Shown: in pieces, positions 1 to 11,000 of the stretch
Layout of the letters: each line of letters opens with the position of its first letter
Position numbering within the stretch: the first letter of the stretch is position 1
From: Daedaleopsis sinensis
Taxonomy: Eukaryota > Basidiomycota > Agaricomycetes > Polyporales > Polyporaceae
Direction: 5' to 3'
DNA: 64,000 bases
NCBI GenBank assembly: GCA_033807695.1
Contig: CM066308.1
Location: forward strand, 496,001-560,000
Made by a program: the position numbers and the translations under genes
The notes under the pieces: model-generated
Seen by the model: only the letters and a program-made list of their open reading frames with translations
What the model was told of the DNA's origin: nothing
Databases searched by the model: none

Positions 1-3000
1 CAGAGAAGCGGTCCATTTTCCGACAGAAGCACAGTACAATGCAGGTGCAGACCCGGGTGGAGGTAGTTGTGCAAAGTCGCCAGCGAGGATGATGCTTTTG
101 CCACCGAAGCTGCTTGTGGTGTTGTTGAATGCTTTGCAAAGCTGGGTGTGAATCAATAGCAATGCTAGACATGATATCATGGAAACCTCATCCAGGAAGA
201 CGAGGTCGACCCGCTCTAAGCGTCCTCTGATTTTCTCCAGAGCTTTGAGAGTCGTCAGGCCATCAGCCGCCGAGTTCCCGAGCCCGAGCACAGAGTGGTA
301 AGTAGACCCGCCGACCAGAGCGGCACTGGTTCCGGTAGGACCAAGGACAATGAACCGGTAGCCTTCCCCGCGCTTATCAAGGAATGTCATCGTGGCAAGC
401 AGCACACGGGACTTGCCGGTCCCACCCATTCCGGCCAAAACCATCCGCAACTGCTCTTTCTCATGATGATGCAGATGTCGAGCCGGGATCAAGAACGCGC
501 GGAGCTGTTCATCATTCAGTGAGTAGTCCTCGATCACTCCATGCAACAAAGAGATATGCGGGTCCTGGGGACCACGGGATATGTCAACGTTGTTCGTACG
601 AAGTCTTTCTAGCTCCTCCAGCGTTACCTCGCGGATAACGCCTTCATACTGTATACGATAAGCGGGGTCACGCCGCTCAGCATCTGCGGAGCGATCCTGG
701 TCGGATTGATTAACAGATACGTCGGAATTGCTATCACCCTTCATCAAGTCCAGCACCCGTTTCCGTGCCGTCTGCACGTCTTGTTTCCATTTCGCGGGCA
801 ACTGAAAGGTAGTGTGAGCACCGCGGGGTGATGGTTCAAGGCTGATTGGTGGTGTAGCACAGGGTGCATTACCAAGAATCAAGTTGCTAACAGCCTTCAT
901 TTCCGCGCGATTCTTGGCAGTACGAGGACCAGTGGCACCTTCTTCGAGCAGAGACTGCAACGAGCCCTCTGTATGCTCCCAGTAAGAGTCGTCCACCATA
1001 TCTACCCCGTCGTCAACATCACAGTAACCGCTCAATTGCGAAGGGATTGCTCCTGATATGTCGAGCGTGCTAGATCGACGCAAGGCCGAGAAATCGTCCC
1101 GTGAGTCCAAGCACTCGTATAGGACATTCATATTTTTCATGATGCTGACGTGATCGGGGAGGAAATGAGTGGACTCGAACGCAGCTGTCCAACTCACACC
1201 GTCCTCCCTAAGATCACCCCCTGTCCTCCATCCACCGGGCTTGAACAATACAAGCATTGTGAACGAGTAGTTCTCGCGGTCTCCGCGATCTGGACGAGGC
1301 AGAGGCGCACCCGCGAAGTTAAGAGTATATTTTTTGGTACGGGAACGCTCTACAACAGCATGTGTAGAACGCAACGAATGAGGTTCCAAAAACCGATGAT
1401 ACTTAGAGGGCATTGTACGTGATCTGCCAGTACTGGTAGCGTCATCGCCGTCGTCTGACGAGTCCGAAGACGAATCACTGAATGGGTCGATGCCGTCATC
1501 AGAGTCCACAGGCCGCAAGTGTTTCTGGGGGACTTTCTTCACATCGGTAACCGTGAGGTACTCGTAAAGACTCATACTAGCAAAATGCGACGGACGACAG
1601 GTATAGTCTTGTACCTTGTTGATTTGAACGACACCGTCCGATGTGTGACCTAGTATAACAGGATCCCGGCTCGCCTCCACTGTATGCTGAGCGGACTCTG
1701 AGTCTGCCGGGATATTAAGTGGACCGGCTGCTCTACAGTACGGTGTCCAATAGAACACTCGGAAGACATGACTGGTGTAATGGTCCGGGTTCCCCAACAA
1801 ATACGCGCACACAGCAGGGCCTCCAGTCTCAGCAGATGCAGACAGGGCGTTTACGACCTTGACAATGACGGATCTAGCGACATCACCCGCAACGAAGTCG
1901 TCACTAGCCAATATGGCATCATGCCTATGAAGAACACTCCGAACTGTCTCGAAAAAGGATTCTGTGGACAGCTTGGTCTTTGTTACATAGTCAGTTACGT
2001 ACGCCACTATAGCCTTAACCTGTGTGCCTGACAGCAAACAGGTGACGTCGTGGTTGCAGCGCAGCAAGTAAGAAAGAGCCGGATTGTAAGTGTTAATCCA
2101 GGCCTCACGCTTAGCAAAACGAATAGCACCGCTCGACCTGTCCACCATTGTTGAGGGGAACAGCTCGCGTGGAAAACGCGCCTTACAAAACGGCGGTTTA
2201 CCTTTCCAACAACCTTTGCCATGGTTAGGGTCATGGCGGTTAGACACGAACACAACCTCGTCTGCTTCGCGCAGCATATGGACATACCACTCATCATCAT
2301 CGTCATCAGTGATGGTAGGAGGGCTAGGAAGAACAGTAGCAGGGTCGCGAGCACCTGACCGGAGTCGCGTGCGTACTCTGGGCTGTCCCCACCGATCTTC
2401 AACATACTCCACTTCCAAGCTTTCACGCAAAGCAGCCTCGCTAGTTAGACTGTAGTTCCCGACTTGGCAAGCCTCCAACCACTCCAACATAGAGGATTCA
2501 AACGTAGAGTCCGCAAGCAACTGGTCGCGCAACTGTTGTGGACTGATGGAGCCCTCGATCCACACTAACATGTGTAAATGCAGCGTAAGTCTGCCTTGCG
2601 CCTCCACAGTGCCATAATACGCGTCGGTGTTGCCGAACAGGCCACGTCGCCCTGACCCTGCTCGCAGGACGGTATTCAGAAAAGTGGCAACCATGAGATG
2701 GAAAAATTTAGCGGCGCCGACTGGGTTAGAAGCGATCGCCCGCAAACGATCGTCAGACGACCGGATGTTTGGAGTGTATTCTGAAAGATCAATAGGTTCA
2801 CCACAATAATACAGACAGATTGGATGTTTAAAATCCGCGGGAGCAAAGGTGACGAAGAAAACGGGAACACCTTTCTCATATATCAAGGACCGAAGCTCGC
2901 TACGCTGATACTTCTTCAGAGTAGCGGAACCCTGCACGTGGCCTGCCACCCGGTCGACGATAGAAATCAGTTGAAAGCACTCCTTTTCTGCGTCGGTAAC

Positions 3001-4798
3001 CGGCTTCACATGCTGTCCCTGAGCAGCGCGAGCAATGATGCCATCCAGAGCTGTGCGGTCAATGTTTACAATCTTGTCGGCGACGGTCTCGAAGTATCTC
3101 CGGTCGGTGAGCAAGTATCCGCCGTGAGCGGAAGAGCGGATCTGCAGGTGGTTGAAGACGATGAACGGATAACAACGATCGGTCTGAAAACGCCGATCAG
3201 CATATGCGAGGTTAGTACGGACGTGCGTGGCATGGTCCAGACGCACAGTTATGAGTGAGTTGTCGAAACCCCCCAGGCCATACGGATATAACCAGGGGAA
3301 CATACCGGGGAACAAATCCGGATTATGATAGATAGACTGTGGATCGCGGTCGTTACCGATCGCAAGTGCTTTCCCGCCGGTTTCGAAATGTCGAATGGCA
3401 TGAGCGATCTTAGCATCGTATGACATGTCAGCGAGCTCCTCTCCGGTCAGAGTGTGAACCATAAACGCACACTGACCATCCTCAACACCGCGGTCATTGG
3501 ATGACTCGTACGTGGCCAGACCAGAGTGCGGACCTGCATGAACGGACGCCATACGGATAACTTGAACGGGGGGGGAGTCTTCAGGGTACTGTGCGAGGTT
3601 CACGGCGGAAATGGTGACGTCGGTGTAGTCGCGATGATTATAACAGAGCCACTCCAAGCTGAATATGAGGGGTTTGTGTCGCAAAAGAAAGGGAGTTCGA
3701 CGCATGACAGCCTCAGTAGGAAGGGCGGGACCTACGAAGAGAATGGCGAGCACCTCGCGGATGTCAGCTAGAGGAGGCGGCAGCACGTTGTAGGCTTTCG
3801 CAACCGGCTGCCCGAATACGATAACGTTTGCCGCCAGGTACCGTTGCCCCAGCGCAACCTGTGCAACGCAAAAACTGTGTCTATACCTCGCGATCACTAA
3901 TTGTTCTACATAAGACAGATTCTGAAGAACTGCGGGGACGTTACCTAACCAACGTCCGTTCGCCAATGCGTGTCTCGGCAGGCGGTGACGGCGCAGAGCA
4001 GCGAGACAGTGCGGACAGATGAGCAGAAATCTGCGGTCCCCTATTTCAGTCACTGCAGGGGCATACAAAATCGGGCCTGGAACTTCCTCGATGGGCTGAT
4101 CGAGGCTGGTACGCTCCTTGCGAGTAACGCCTTCCCCATCGCGAACGAGAGGATCTAGGTCAATTGACGTAGAGTCGACGGAGGATAAATCCTTGCGGAT
4201 CGTGAGACGAGCACATACCGCGCACGGGCTCTCGACTACGCACTCAGCAGAAGTCGCGTCGCACCAGTCGCTGACGATCTCGCGGATAAGTCCGGCATCG
4301 GCTGGCGAAGGAGGGAACCGTGACTGCGGTTCGCCGACGGTGCCTGTGCCCGAACGGCATAGAGCCAAAGTGAACAAAGCGACTGCATCGCGACAGCTGT
4401 CGCGGCATACGTGGGACTGGAGCAACAGCGCAACATGGCTGGCATCGTTACGAACATCACGGCCCAAATGGATGCCGTGGAATACAGCGGAGGCCCTCAT
4501 ACCGAGCGAAGTGTCGAACGACGCCACGGAAGCAGGCGCTCGGACACCGACAAAGAAAGGGCCCGCGGCACATTGTTGCATGGCTTCATGCTCATGCACG
4601 AACGCGTGGAACACCGCCTCGAATTCCCACCCGGGCAGCGTCCCACATACGACAGGAAACGCACTAAACGACGTACGATTGTACCTGCGACCTGCGAATC
4701 AATTAGACAGGGGTGAACACGGAGCATGAAATGGACTTACCACCTGCACGGCGCTCGAGGGTGGTAAGCACTGGAGTAGAAATAAACGAGTTGCTCAT
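1..4798 (-). CDS. Helitron Rep-helicase transposase (partial, C-terminus outside window)
   Basis: The frame is open without a stop from 4691 to 1. A probable first exon is 4798-4741 (ATG at 4798), with an intron 4740-4692 (GTAAGT donor, CTAAT branch-like site, CGCAG acceptor) that joins in phase. Visible in order: a W-E-F start region near 4630; a DUF6570-like Cys-rich segment (C-A-V-C-A-R-L, about 4210); the Helitron_like_N/Rep domain with D-R-V-A-G-H (about 2955), F-A-P-A-D-F (about 2840) and the HUH motif L-H-L-H (about 2580); the Rep tyrosine motif Y-V-T-D-Y-V-T-K (about 1990); and PIF1 helicase Walker A G-M-G-G-T-G-K-S (about 405-435), Walker B F-L-D-E-V-S-M and G-D-F-A-Q-L-P-P (about 65-90). 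The same modules occur in Helentron B. Rep nicks DNA by tyrosine transfer and the 5'-3' helicase displaces the strand. No frame damage is visible, so it is possibly functional. An upstream in-frame ATG at 5011 is possible. Confidence 0.88.
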
Positions 4799-5070
4799 CG
4801 CTACGACGGGGCTGAAAGGAATCGGTGAGCATGCAGTCGACAACGACGGACAGTACCAGCAACTGACTTTGGTGCGAGAGCAGCGGGAGGGATGGTAGAG
4901 GGGAAAGAGAGGAAGGATAAGTACGCCACTGCGGATGCCAAAGCGTCGGCAACAAACGGCAACAGTCAGGCAAATGACGGGTCGGCTCATGTCGGCTCGG
5001 GAGCACAACATGGGGGAAACCGGGTGCCAGGAAATTCACGTGACGCACGCGAGCCACGACAAGAAGAAGA

Positions 5071-5092
5071 CCGATTCTTTAGTGGAATCGGA
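5071..5092 (-). repeat. 5' terminal hairpin of Helentron A
   Basis: Inverted repeat CCGATTC / GAATCGG with a 7-nt loop exactly at the element's 5' end. The same layout (CGATTC, short loop, GAATCG) occurs at the 5' end of Helentron B at 21998-22016, so it is probably a family-conserved terminal signal. Confidence 0.7.
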
Positions 5093-5162
5093 ATGGGCCA
5101 TCGCGCAAACACATCTTTTCTCTCTACCACCACCATCTCTGTCCCCCGAAATTACTACGAAC
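5093..5162 (+). promoter_or_regulatory. GH15 leader/promoter remnant of U1 (cut by Helentron A)
   Basis: Seventy bases of the leader common to all GH15 copies (pyrimidine-rich TCTCTACCACCACCATC stretch) remain between the Helentron A 5' end and the start codon. The rest of the upstream region present in the other units is displaced. A few substitutions and insertions distinguish it from the other copies. Confidence 0.6.
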
Positions 5163-6762
5163 ATGAACGTCACCCAAACTCAGCCTGGAGAGAGGGGGTA
5201 TATCGCCATCGCTGACCATGGCCTGTAAGTTAGAATATGATGTGCTATTAGACATCGGCTTATTCGGAGTTAACAGGATCGGCAATCTGCGCACCGCTGC
5301 TTTGGTGGGTAACGTTTATAACACGGCTATATGCGCTCTGATTCTTTACTGCTTGGGCTACTCAGGTCAGCATTGACGGCTCAGGTAAGTTAGAGATGAC
5401 TGGCTGTTCACAAAGTTACCGAAATGTTAACCGTTTCTATCCTAGTTGAGAGCTACTGTGTTCCGAACTTCGACTCGCCGTCGATCTTCGCTCGTATTCT
5501 TGATAAAGACAAGGTATCGCTGCTCTCATACATGGAACGCCGGAGCCTGTCCTCATTAGATACTACAGGGAGGCCACTTCTCGATCACCCCGTCCGCCCC
5601 CTTCACTACCAAGCAAAGCTACCTTCCCAACTCAAACGTGCGTCTTTCCTCCACCTCCGCATCTAAGCATTCTCACGCCCTGTACTAGATCTTACAAACC
5701 AAGTGAGAAGATCCGTAATAAAAATACCTACAGCTGAGCGCTGATCAGCTAATATTCATAGGTTCCTCAACGAGGAGGGCGTCGCCACAGTGACCGGTAT
5801 GCCCATGCCCGTTGGTTATTGGGTTAAACTGACCTCTCTCAGACTTCCTTCCCCGTCAGCCCAGCAGTGCGACCGCCCGCCCGCTGCTTGCATGGCTTGT
5901 CAGACGCGTGGAGGTAATTCCCGAACAGTATCCAGCCGCATACCAGCCGTAATGAAGTGCTTCTCCTCAGGTCATCCGTGGCAGAATGCCGCTGCGTGTC
6001 GAGTGCGCACCGGCCTTCAACTACGCCCGCTCCACGCACACGACCGAGCTCATGCTCGACACCTCAGTCGCGCTGTCTGCGCCCTCTTCCCCCGTCGACG
6101 GGCACTACAAGGCGCTCTTCACCTCCGAGGAAGCGGACCTCACCCTCGATCTGCGGTATATCGCCGAGTCGTCGCTGGAGCACATCGGAGAGCCGTACGT
6201 CAAGCTCCGTGAGCTCGACCTGAGTGCGAAAGGGCACAAGGGCACCGGCGTGTGGGCGGAGATCGAGTTGAGGGAGGGCCAGGCTGTGACGTTCGTCCTG
6301 CGCACTCCGCCGGACAACGTGCAGCTCCCGCCGCAGGCTCACCCGACGCGCCGGACCGCAGAGGAGATGGGCATCCCGTACGAGAGTGAGCGCAGGTTCG
6401 AATGCGGTGGACCGACTGTGCTAAACGTCGCACAGAGCTTGTCGCCGGTGCTTCCAACCTGCGCCCGCCGGACGACCCGATCCTGACCAAGGTACGCACG
6501 CCGCTACTCGCAAAGTGTCACGTCTGACTCGGCTTATGAAGACTCTTCTCCGCGAGCTGCTCGAGGTACGATCCGAGTCTCCCGCGCGCGTGTTGGCGCT
6601 AGTCTGACACCACAACGCAGCAAACGAACAACTACTGGACAGCGTGGATCCGCCGCTCGACGTACCAGGGCGCGTGGAAGGAGGCCGTGCACCGTAGTGC
6701 GCTCGCGCTGAAGCTGCTCATCTACGAGCCGACGGGGGCGGTCGTCGCGAGCCCGACGTTCA
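5163..6762 (+). pseudogene. Truncated GH15-family gene copy, unit 1
   Basis: Same exon-intron layout as the full gene at 61254, covering the N-terminal R-T-A-A-L-V segment, the 19-nt microexon (D-G-S), C-V-P-N-F-D-S-P, the TREH_N-like beta domain ([10 protein letters not shown] through T-P-P-D-N-V) and the helical linker N-N-Y-W-x-x-W-I. It breaks at A-S-P-T-F, just before S-L-P-E-x-x-G-G-x-R-N-W, and runs into spacer sequence. The whole catalytic (alpha/alpha)6 barrel is missing. The retained exons are open and splice sites are kept, so a truncated or chimeric mRNA is possible. Sequence around 5505-5570 is of the U1/U2 type (ACGCCGGAGCCTGTCC). Confidence 0.85.
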
Positions 6763-7671
6763 AGTTCAGCTCGCAGCGAAGGTGGGTCTCTGTCCGCTCT
6801 GAGGGCGGCGATGCTGACGCGGGTGCATGCGGGCGGGGTGTGGCCGAGACGGACTCGGTGGCGGCGGCGGCGGCGTGCGGCGGCGAGATCGGCGAGATGC
6901 AAGTCGCGAGATGCAAGTCGAAACTCTGTACGAGAGCGGGGACGGAATCCGGACGGTATATACGAGAGCGGGGACGAAATCCGGACGGACATACGAGAGC
7001 GGGGACGGAATCTGGACGGACATACGAGAAGTGGGACGGAATCCGGACGGGTTGTACAGGCGGTGGGACGGAATTTGGACGGTATTTATGGGCAGGAGAC
7101 TGCTCACAGGAACTGTTCACGAGCAGGCGGCCAGGTAGGCGTCGAGTCACTCAGCAGGAGGGCAGTCTGTACACTGTATCTAGTGTGGTATCGAGAAATG
7201 CTCACATAGGTCCTCTGTGTGCTACTGACGACACACGCCGTCCCGGTACGTACGTCCTGGCTTCACACATCCAGTATGACTGCGAAATGACATGCACATC
7301 CGCTCTTACATGCTGCACTCCTCTCGCGTCACACAACTACGCTCAGGACAGACTCACCGTTCATCCCGTCCCGTCCTCGGACTGCACAGGCACGCACCTG
7401 TCCTCGTCCGGACTCTGATGCTGCGCACACTCACACAAGTTCGCGCAGGCAGCCGCCATCCTGCAGACCGGGAGCAGCCGGTGAGCACACTCGATCGCTG
7501 ACAATGACTGCGCATCACTCACATATCAGTCCCGCGCGAGCGGAATCCCTTTTGCTTGAGCCGGCCGGAGCCATCGAGGGGCTGTCACAGCTCGCAGCGG
7601 ACGTCGTCCGGGACGTCGATTCAAGTCGGCCGCCGGGGCCTTCGAGTGTCGCAGGAGACAGCGAGATCCAT
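6763..7671. other. Array spacer of U1, left segment up to the gypsy insertion
   Basis: Starts at the GH15 fragment junction. Contains a GCGGCG-rich run (6858-6890), a 31-32 bp minisatellite (6926-7087) and then GC-rich sequence without recognisable coding content. The open frames here are run-through from GH15 or GC-rich shadows. It ends at the GCGTA target site of the LTR element. Confidence 0.6.
6926..7087. repeat. 31-32 bp minisatellite, 5 copies (U1)
   Basis: Imperfect direct repeats of a tacgagagcggggacggaat-type unit. The same locus has four copies in U2 (39187-39317), three in U3 (47131-47230) and three in U4 (55075-55174), so it varies in copy number within one chromosome. Confidence 0.8.
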
Positions 7672-7676
7672 GCGTA
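7672..7676. repeat. Target-site duplication GCGTA (left)
   Basis: Five-base direct repeat flanking the LTR retrotransposon, matched by 16659-16663. The uninterrupted site is visible at 39966-39970, 47893-47897 and 55837-55841 in the other units. Confidence 0.95.
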
Positions 7677-8023
7677 TGTGAGAAATCCGAGTCTTTCGGC
7701 GATGTCGAGAGTCGTGAGACGTCGAGAGGGTCGTCGAGTGAGTCGGAAAACACGGTAGAGTTGGCAGACACGAAACTGAGTGAGTAAAGTCGTATCTTGA
7801 ACTCTGAAGTCTCGTCGATAGTAGATACATAGGTTTATATACGGAAGACGAGACGGCTTTTGAAACGAGTAGGAGTAGTGAAACAAGAAGTCTACGAGTG
7901 AGAAAAGAAAAGATTGAAGTGAAACGAGACACGAGCGGGAAGCTCGTGTGGTGGGGAGCTTACGGGCGGCAACGACCGCTTAGTCATGTCTGAAAGTGGC
8001 AGGTCAGACGCCCGTGCCTTACA
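7677..8023 (-). repeat. 3' LTR of the gypsy element
   Basis: 347 bp, TG...CA ends on both strands (TGTGAG...TTACA as read on plus). Identical by eye to 16312-16658. A palindromic GGACTCC/GGAGTCC and a purine-rich stretch (minus strand) lie just inside it at 8024-8062, the polypurine-tract position. Confidence 0.93.
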
Positions 8024-8086
8024 TTCGCCCTCCAGGACTCCAGTATGGAGTCCTACTCACCGGCGTATGACAGCCCCCGTTTTTAT

Positions 8087-11000
8087 TCAGAAACGGATCT
8101 TCGACTGAAAGTCATCGTCGAGATCGTCGAGATCGTCAAGATCGAAGTCGTCGTCCTCAGGATCGATGTCCATCTCGCCCTCGGCCGGCCCCCCATTGAC
8201 GGCAGCTCTGGAGCCAGCGGTCGCATTCTGACCAGCCGAACCAGACGGTCCAGCGACTGGAGGGTGTTCCGCGGCGGCAGGAACGTCCACACCGCCATTT
8301 TGAGCTTCGCATCCCCCCACGAGTTGGGCTATCAGACCTCGTACAAAGGTGAGAGGCGACTCATACGACTCACCAGTCCCTGCAGGAACGTCGTCCTGAC
8401 CGTCCGGGACAGGGATGTTGTGTCCTAGAGGACGTTTTCCGCGTCCACCGCGTCGTCCACGGCGGCGTGGTCCGCCATCCGATCCCGGAGCTTGTCCGCC
8501 CAGGCGGTCCGCTAGCGGCGGCGGTCGTCCACCACGACCACGATGGCGACCACCCCCACGGTAGGGGCGATTCCCGCGAGGACGTGCGTGTCCTTCAGTC
8601 GATCGGTGGTGCCCACGAGAGTCCGAAGAACTCGATCGCCTCGACTCAGCGTTCTGAAGCAGCGTGGCGATCTGCGTGTTGATCGCCGTGTTGTGGGATA
8701 GGAACGAGTTGAAGGCGTCCGCCGACATCGTTATGCCAGGAACGCCGCCGCCAGGCAGCGCGGGCATGGTCGGTCGTGTCGCGGCTGCGACGAGGTCCGG
8801 ATACTCGTGCGGGCATGGGGCGTACCTCTGCGTGAGTTTGAACACCTCCACGTACCCGGGAGGGGGGTTTCCCGGGTATACGGCTTTCTTGTCAAGCCAA
8901 GCCCGAAAGTGTTCCGCGTAGGCCTCCCACCGGACGCGATCGTCCACGTTGTAGTGGCCTGGGACCGCCGACATGACGGGTGAGGTGCGAGTAGAGCGAG
9001 AAGGTGAGGTACTGCACGCATCCAGACCCTCGCGGTCTAGATATATCATAGAATGAAAACTATTTTTGCAGTGGAGCGTCGGAGTCCCTGTCTCGGGGCT
9101 AGCAAGAGGGGTGCGCCGCCCGTGCACAGTAACTGCCGCCACTGAAATCAACGGCGCGGCCACCGTTTCACCACCAGTAGAAGTAGGCCCCGCCTCCTCC
9201 TGTGGCTGACCCGCTGTCCGCGACGGTAGCTGACGAATCCCCGATACACCCAGTGCTTCGAAGTACTCAGTGAGGGCTTGGAGATGCTGGACATCGTGGT
9301 ACGATACCCATGTTACATCTCCCGTGGACCAGATGACCTCGAACATGGTGTCTTTTCCCCTCCCCGCATGGGAGAGGATTCGGTCAACAGCCCATTCCTG
9401 TGGTCGTTCCCCGAAGCCTGACAGTTGATGAAACTGACGGCCCGGGAACCGTCTGTCGTCGTTAGGGAAGTGCGGGCGCAGGAGCGATGCGTGAAACGCA
9501 TTCGCGAGGCCCCTAGCCCGGAGTTCCTCGGGTAAGTCCAGCTCATATGTCGCTCCCGCACTAACTACTTTTGTGATAGCAAACGGACCGAGATATTTCG
9601 GTGAAAGCTTACGCGCACGACCCTTTGGCAAAGACAGATTCTTTGTCGATAGATAGACTAGCTCGCCAGCCTTGAACGAGGCTGGACGCCTGTGCTTATT
9701 CGCCTGCACTACCTGCGACGTACGCGACGCTATGATGGCATCGTGCGCCGCCATGATAGCCTGCTTCATGCGTGCTGCGAACCGCTCGACACCCGGGTAT
9801 TCGGACTCGCTGCGCCAGACCAATGAACGCGGCATTTGGCCGTAGTTGAGATAAAAAGGTGAAAAGCCTGTCGTCTCAGACCGGGCCGAGTTCATGGCTA
9901 ATTCTATCGCAGGAAGCTTCAAGACCCAGTCCCGTTGGTCGGGTCGGACGCACTGCCGAAGCATTTGTGTCATCGTCCGATTCGCCCTTTCCGTGGCTCC
10001 GTCTGTCTGCGGGTGGTAAGCAGACGACATTCGCAGTTCGACGCCGAGAAGCTCATGCAGCTTCCGCCAGAAGGTGCTAGTGAACAGGGTGTCGCGATCA
10101 CTGATGATCCTTTCAGGGAGGCCATGTAACTTGTATACATGCTCAAACACGAGCTCGGCGATCTCCACTGCGCCGTACGTCTGCACGGTAGGCACAAGGT
10201 GTACCATGGACGTGAGCTGATCAATTATCACGCAGATCATATCGAAAGAGCCATGGCGATTGTCGGACGCAGGAAGGGGTCCTACAAAATCAATCCCGAC
10301 AAACTGCCACGGATGACGAGGCACTGGCATTGGTTTCAGCAGCCCGAGGGGCCGTGCGGTAGCGGATTTGGTTGTTGCGCATACACTGCATGTCTGACAG
10401 TAGGCATTGACGTCTGCAACCATTTCCGGCCACCATAAGTCAATCCTAAGGTACGCCAAGGTCTTCTTTGACCCCAGATGTGCTAGTATAGAGTGGGCAT
10501 GCCTGATGAGGATCTCCCGCAGGCGTCGACTGCCCACCAAGATGTCCGGGATGCACAATAGGTGCGTCCCTGCATGTACTTTATACAGAAGGCCATCTAT
10601 ATATTCGAAGTGGGTAAAGTCACCCGGCTTCCGCACAATGCGCGCGAAGAACGGGTCCTCCGTGTATCGTCCGCGGAGAGAGGCTGGTAGTTCCATCCCT
10701 CGTTCGCCTGCGGTGGATAGAAGGCTAGGAACGACTGGTGTCGCGAGGCTGGGGCCCGATTCCCGCCCGGAGTCAACTGCTGTCGCGTGGCCGACTCCGT
10801 GGACCCGCTCCCTGCGGTGCCTGCGTGTCGTCTCAGCCTCAGTCTCAGCCAGTGTATCCTGCAGCGCGCGGTGTCCGCTCTCAGCCTCGTCCGCCTGCTC
10901 CGGCATAGGACGACGAGTACTGGGGCCTCGACGCGATTCGGATGTCCGGTAGATGCCCTCCGGTTGTGGTCTTGCTGCAAGGCGAGCCGATCGGCGAGGC

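Larger units (their letters stand above)
1..5092 (-). mobile_element. Helentron A (Helitron2-type), 5' part, cut by window edge
   Basis: Rolling-circle transposon on the minus strand, with its 5' end at 5092. Coding and terminal features match Helentron B in this window, but the proteins are clearly diverged, so this is a related family and not a copy. The terminus is defined by comparison with the other array units: host sequence continues from 5093 (aatgggccatcgcgc...), and on the minus strand the element starts T-C-CGATTCCACT right after a host T. This is the T|T insertion expected for Helitron2/Helentron elements. It lies 70 bp upstream of the start codon of the first GH15 copy. The 3' end and the C-terminal third of the transposase lie left of the window. 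Confidence 0.85.

Noticed and set aside
5163..6762. Independent functional GH15 enzyme in units 1-4
   Set aside because: The copies stop before the catalytic barrel; only the gene at 61254 continues into it.
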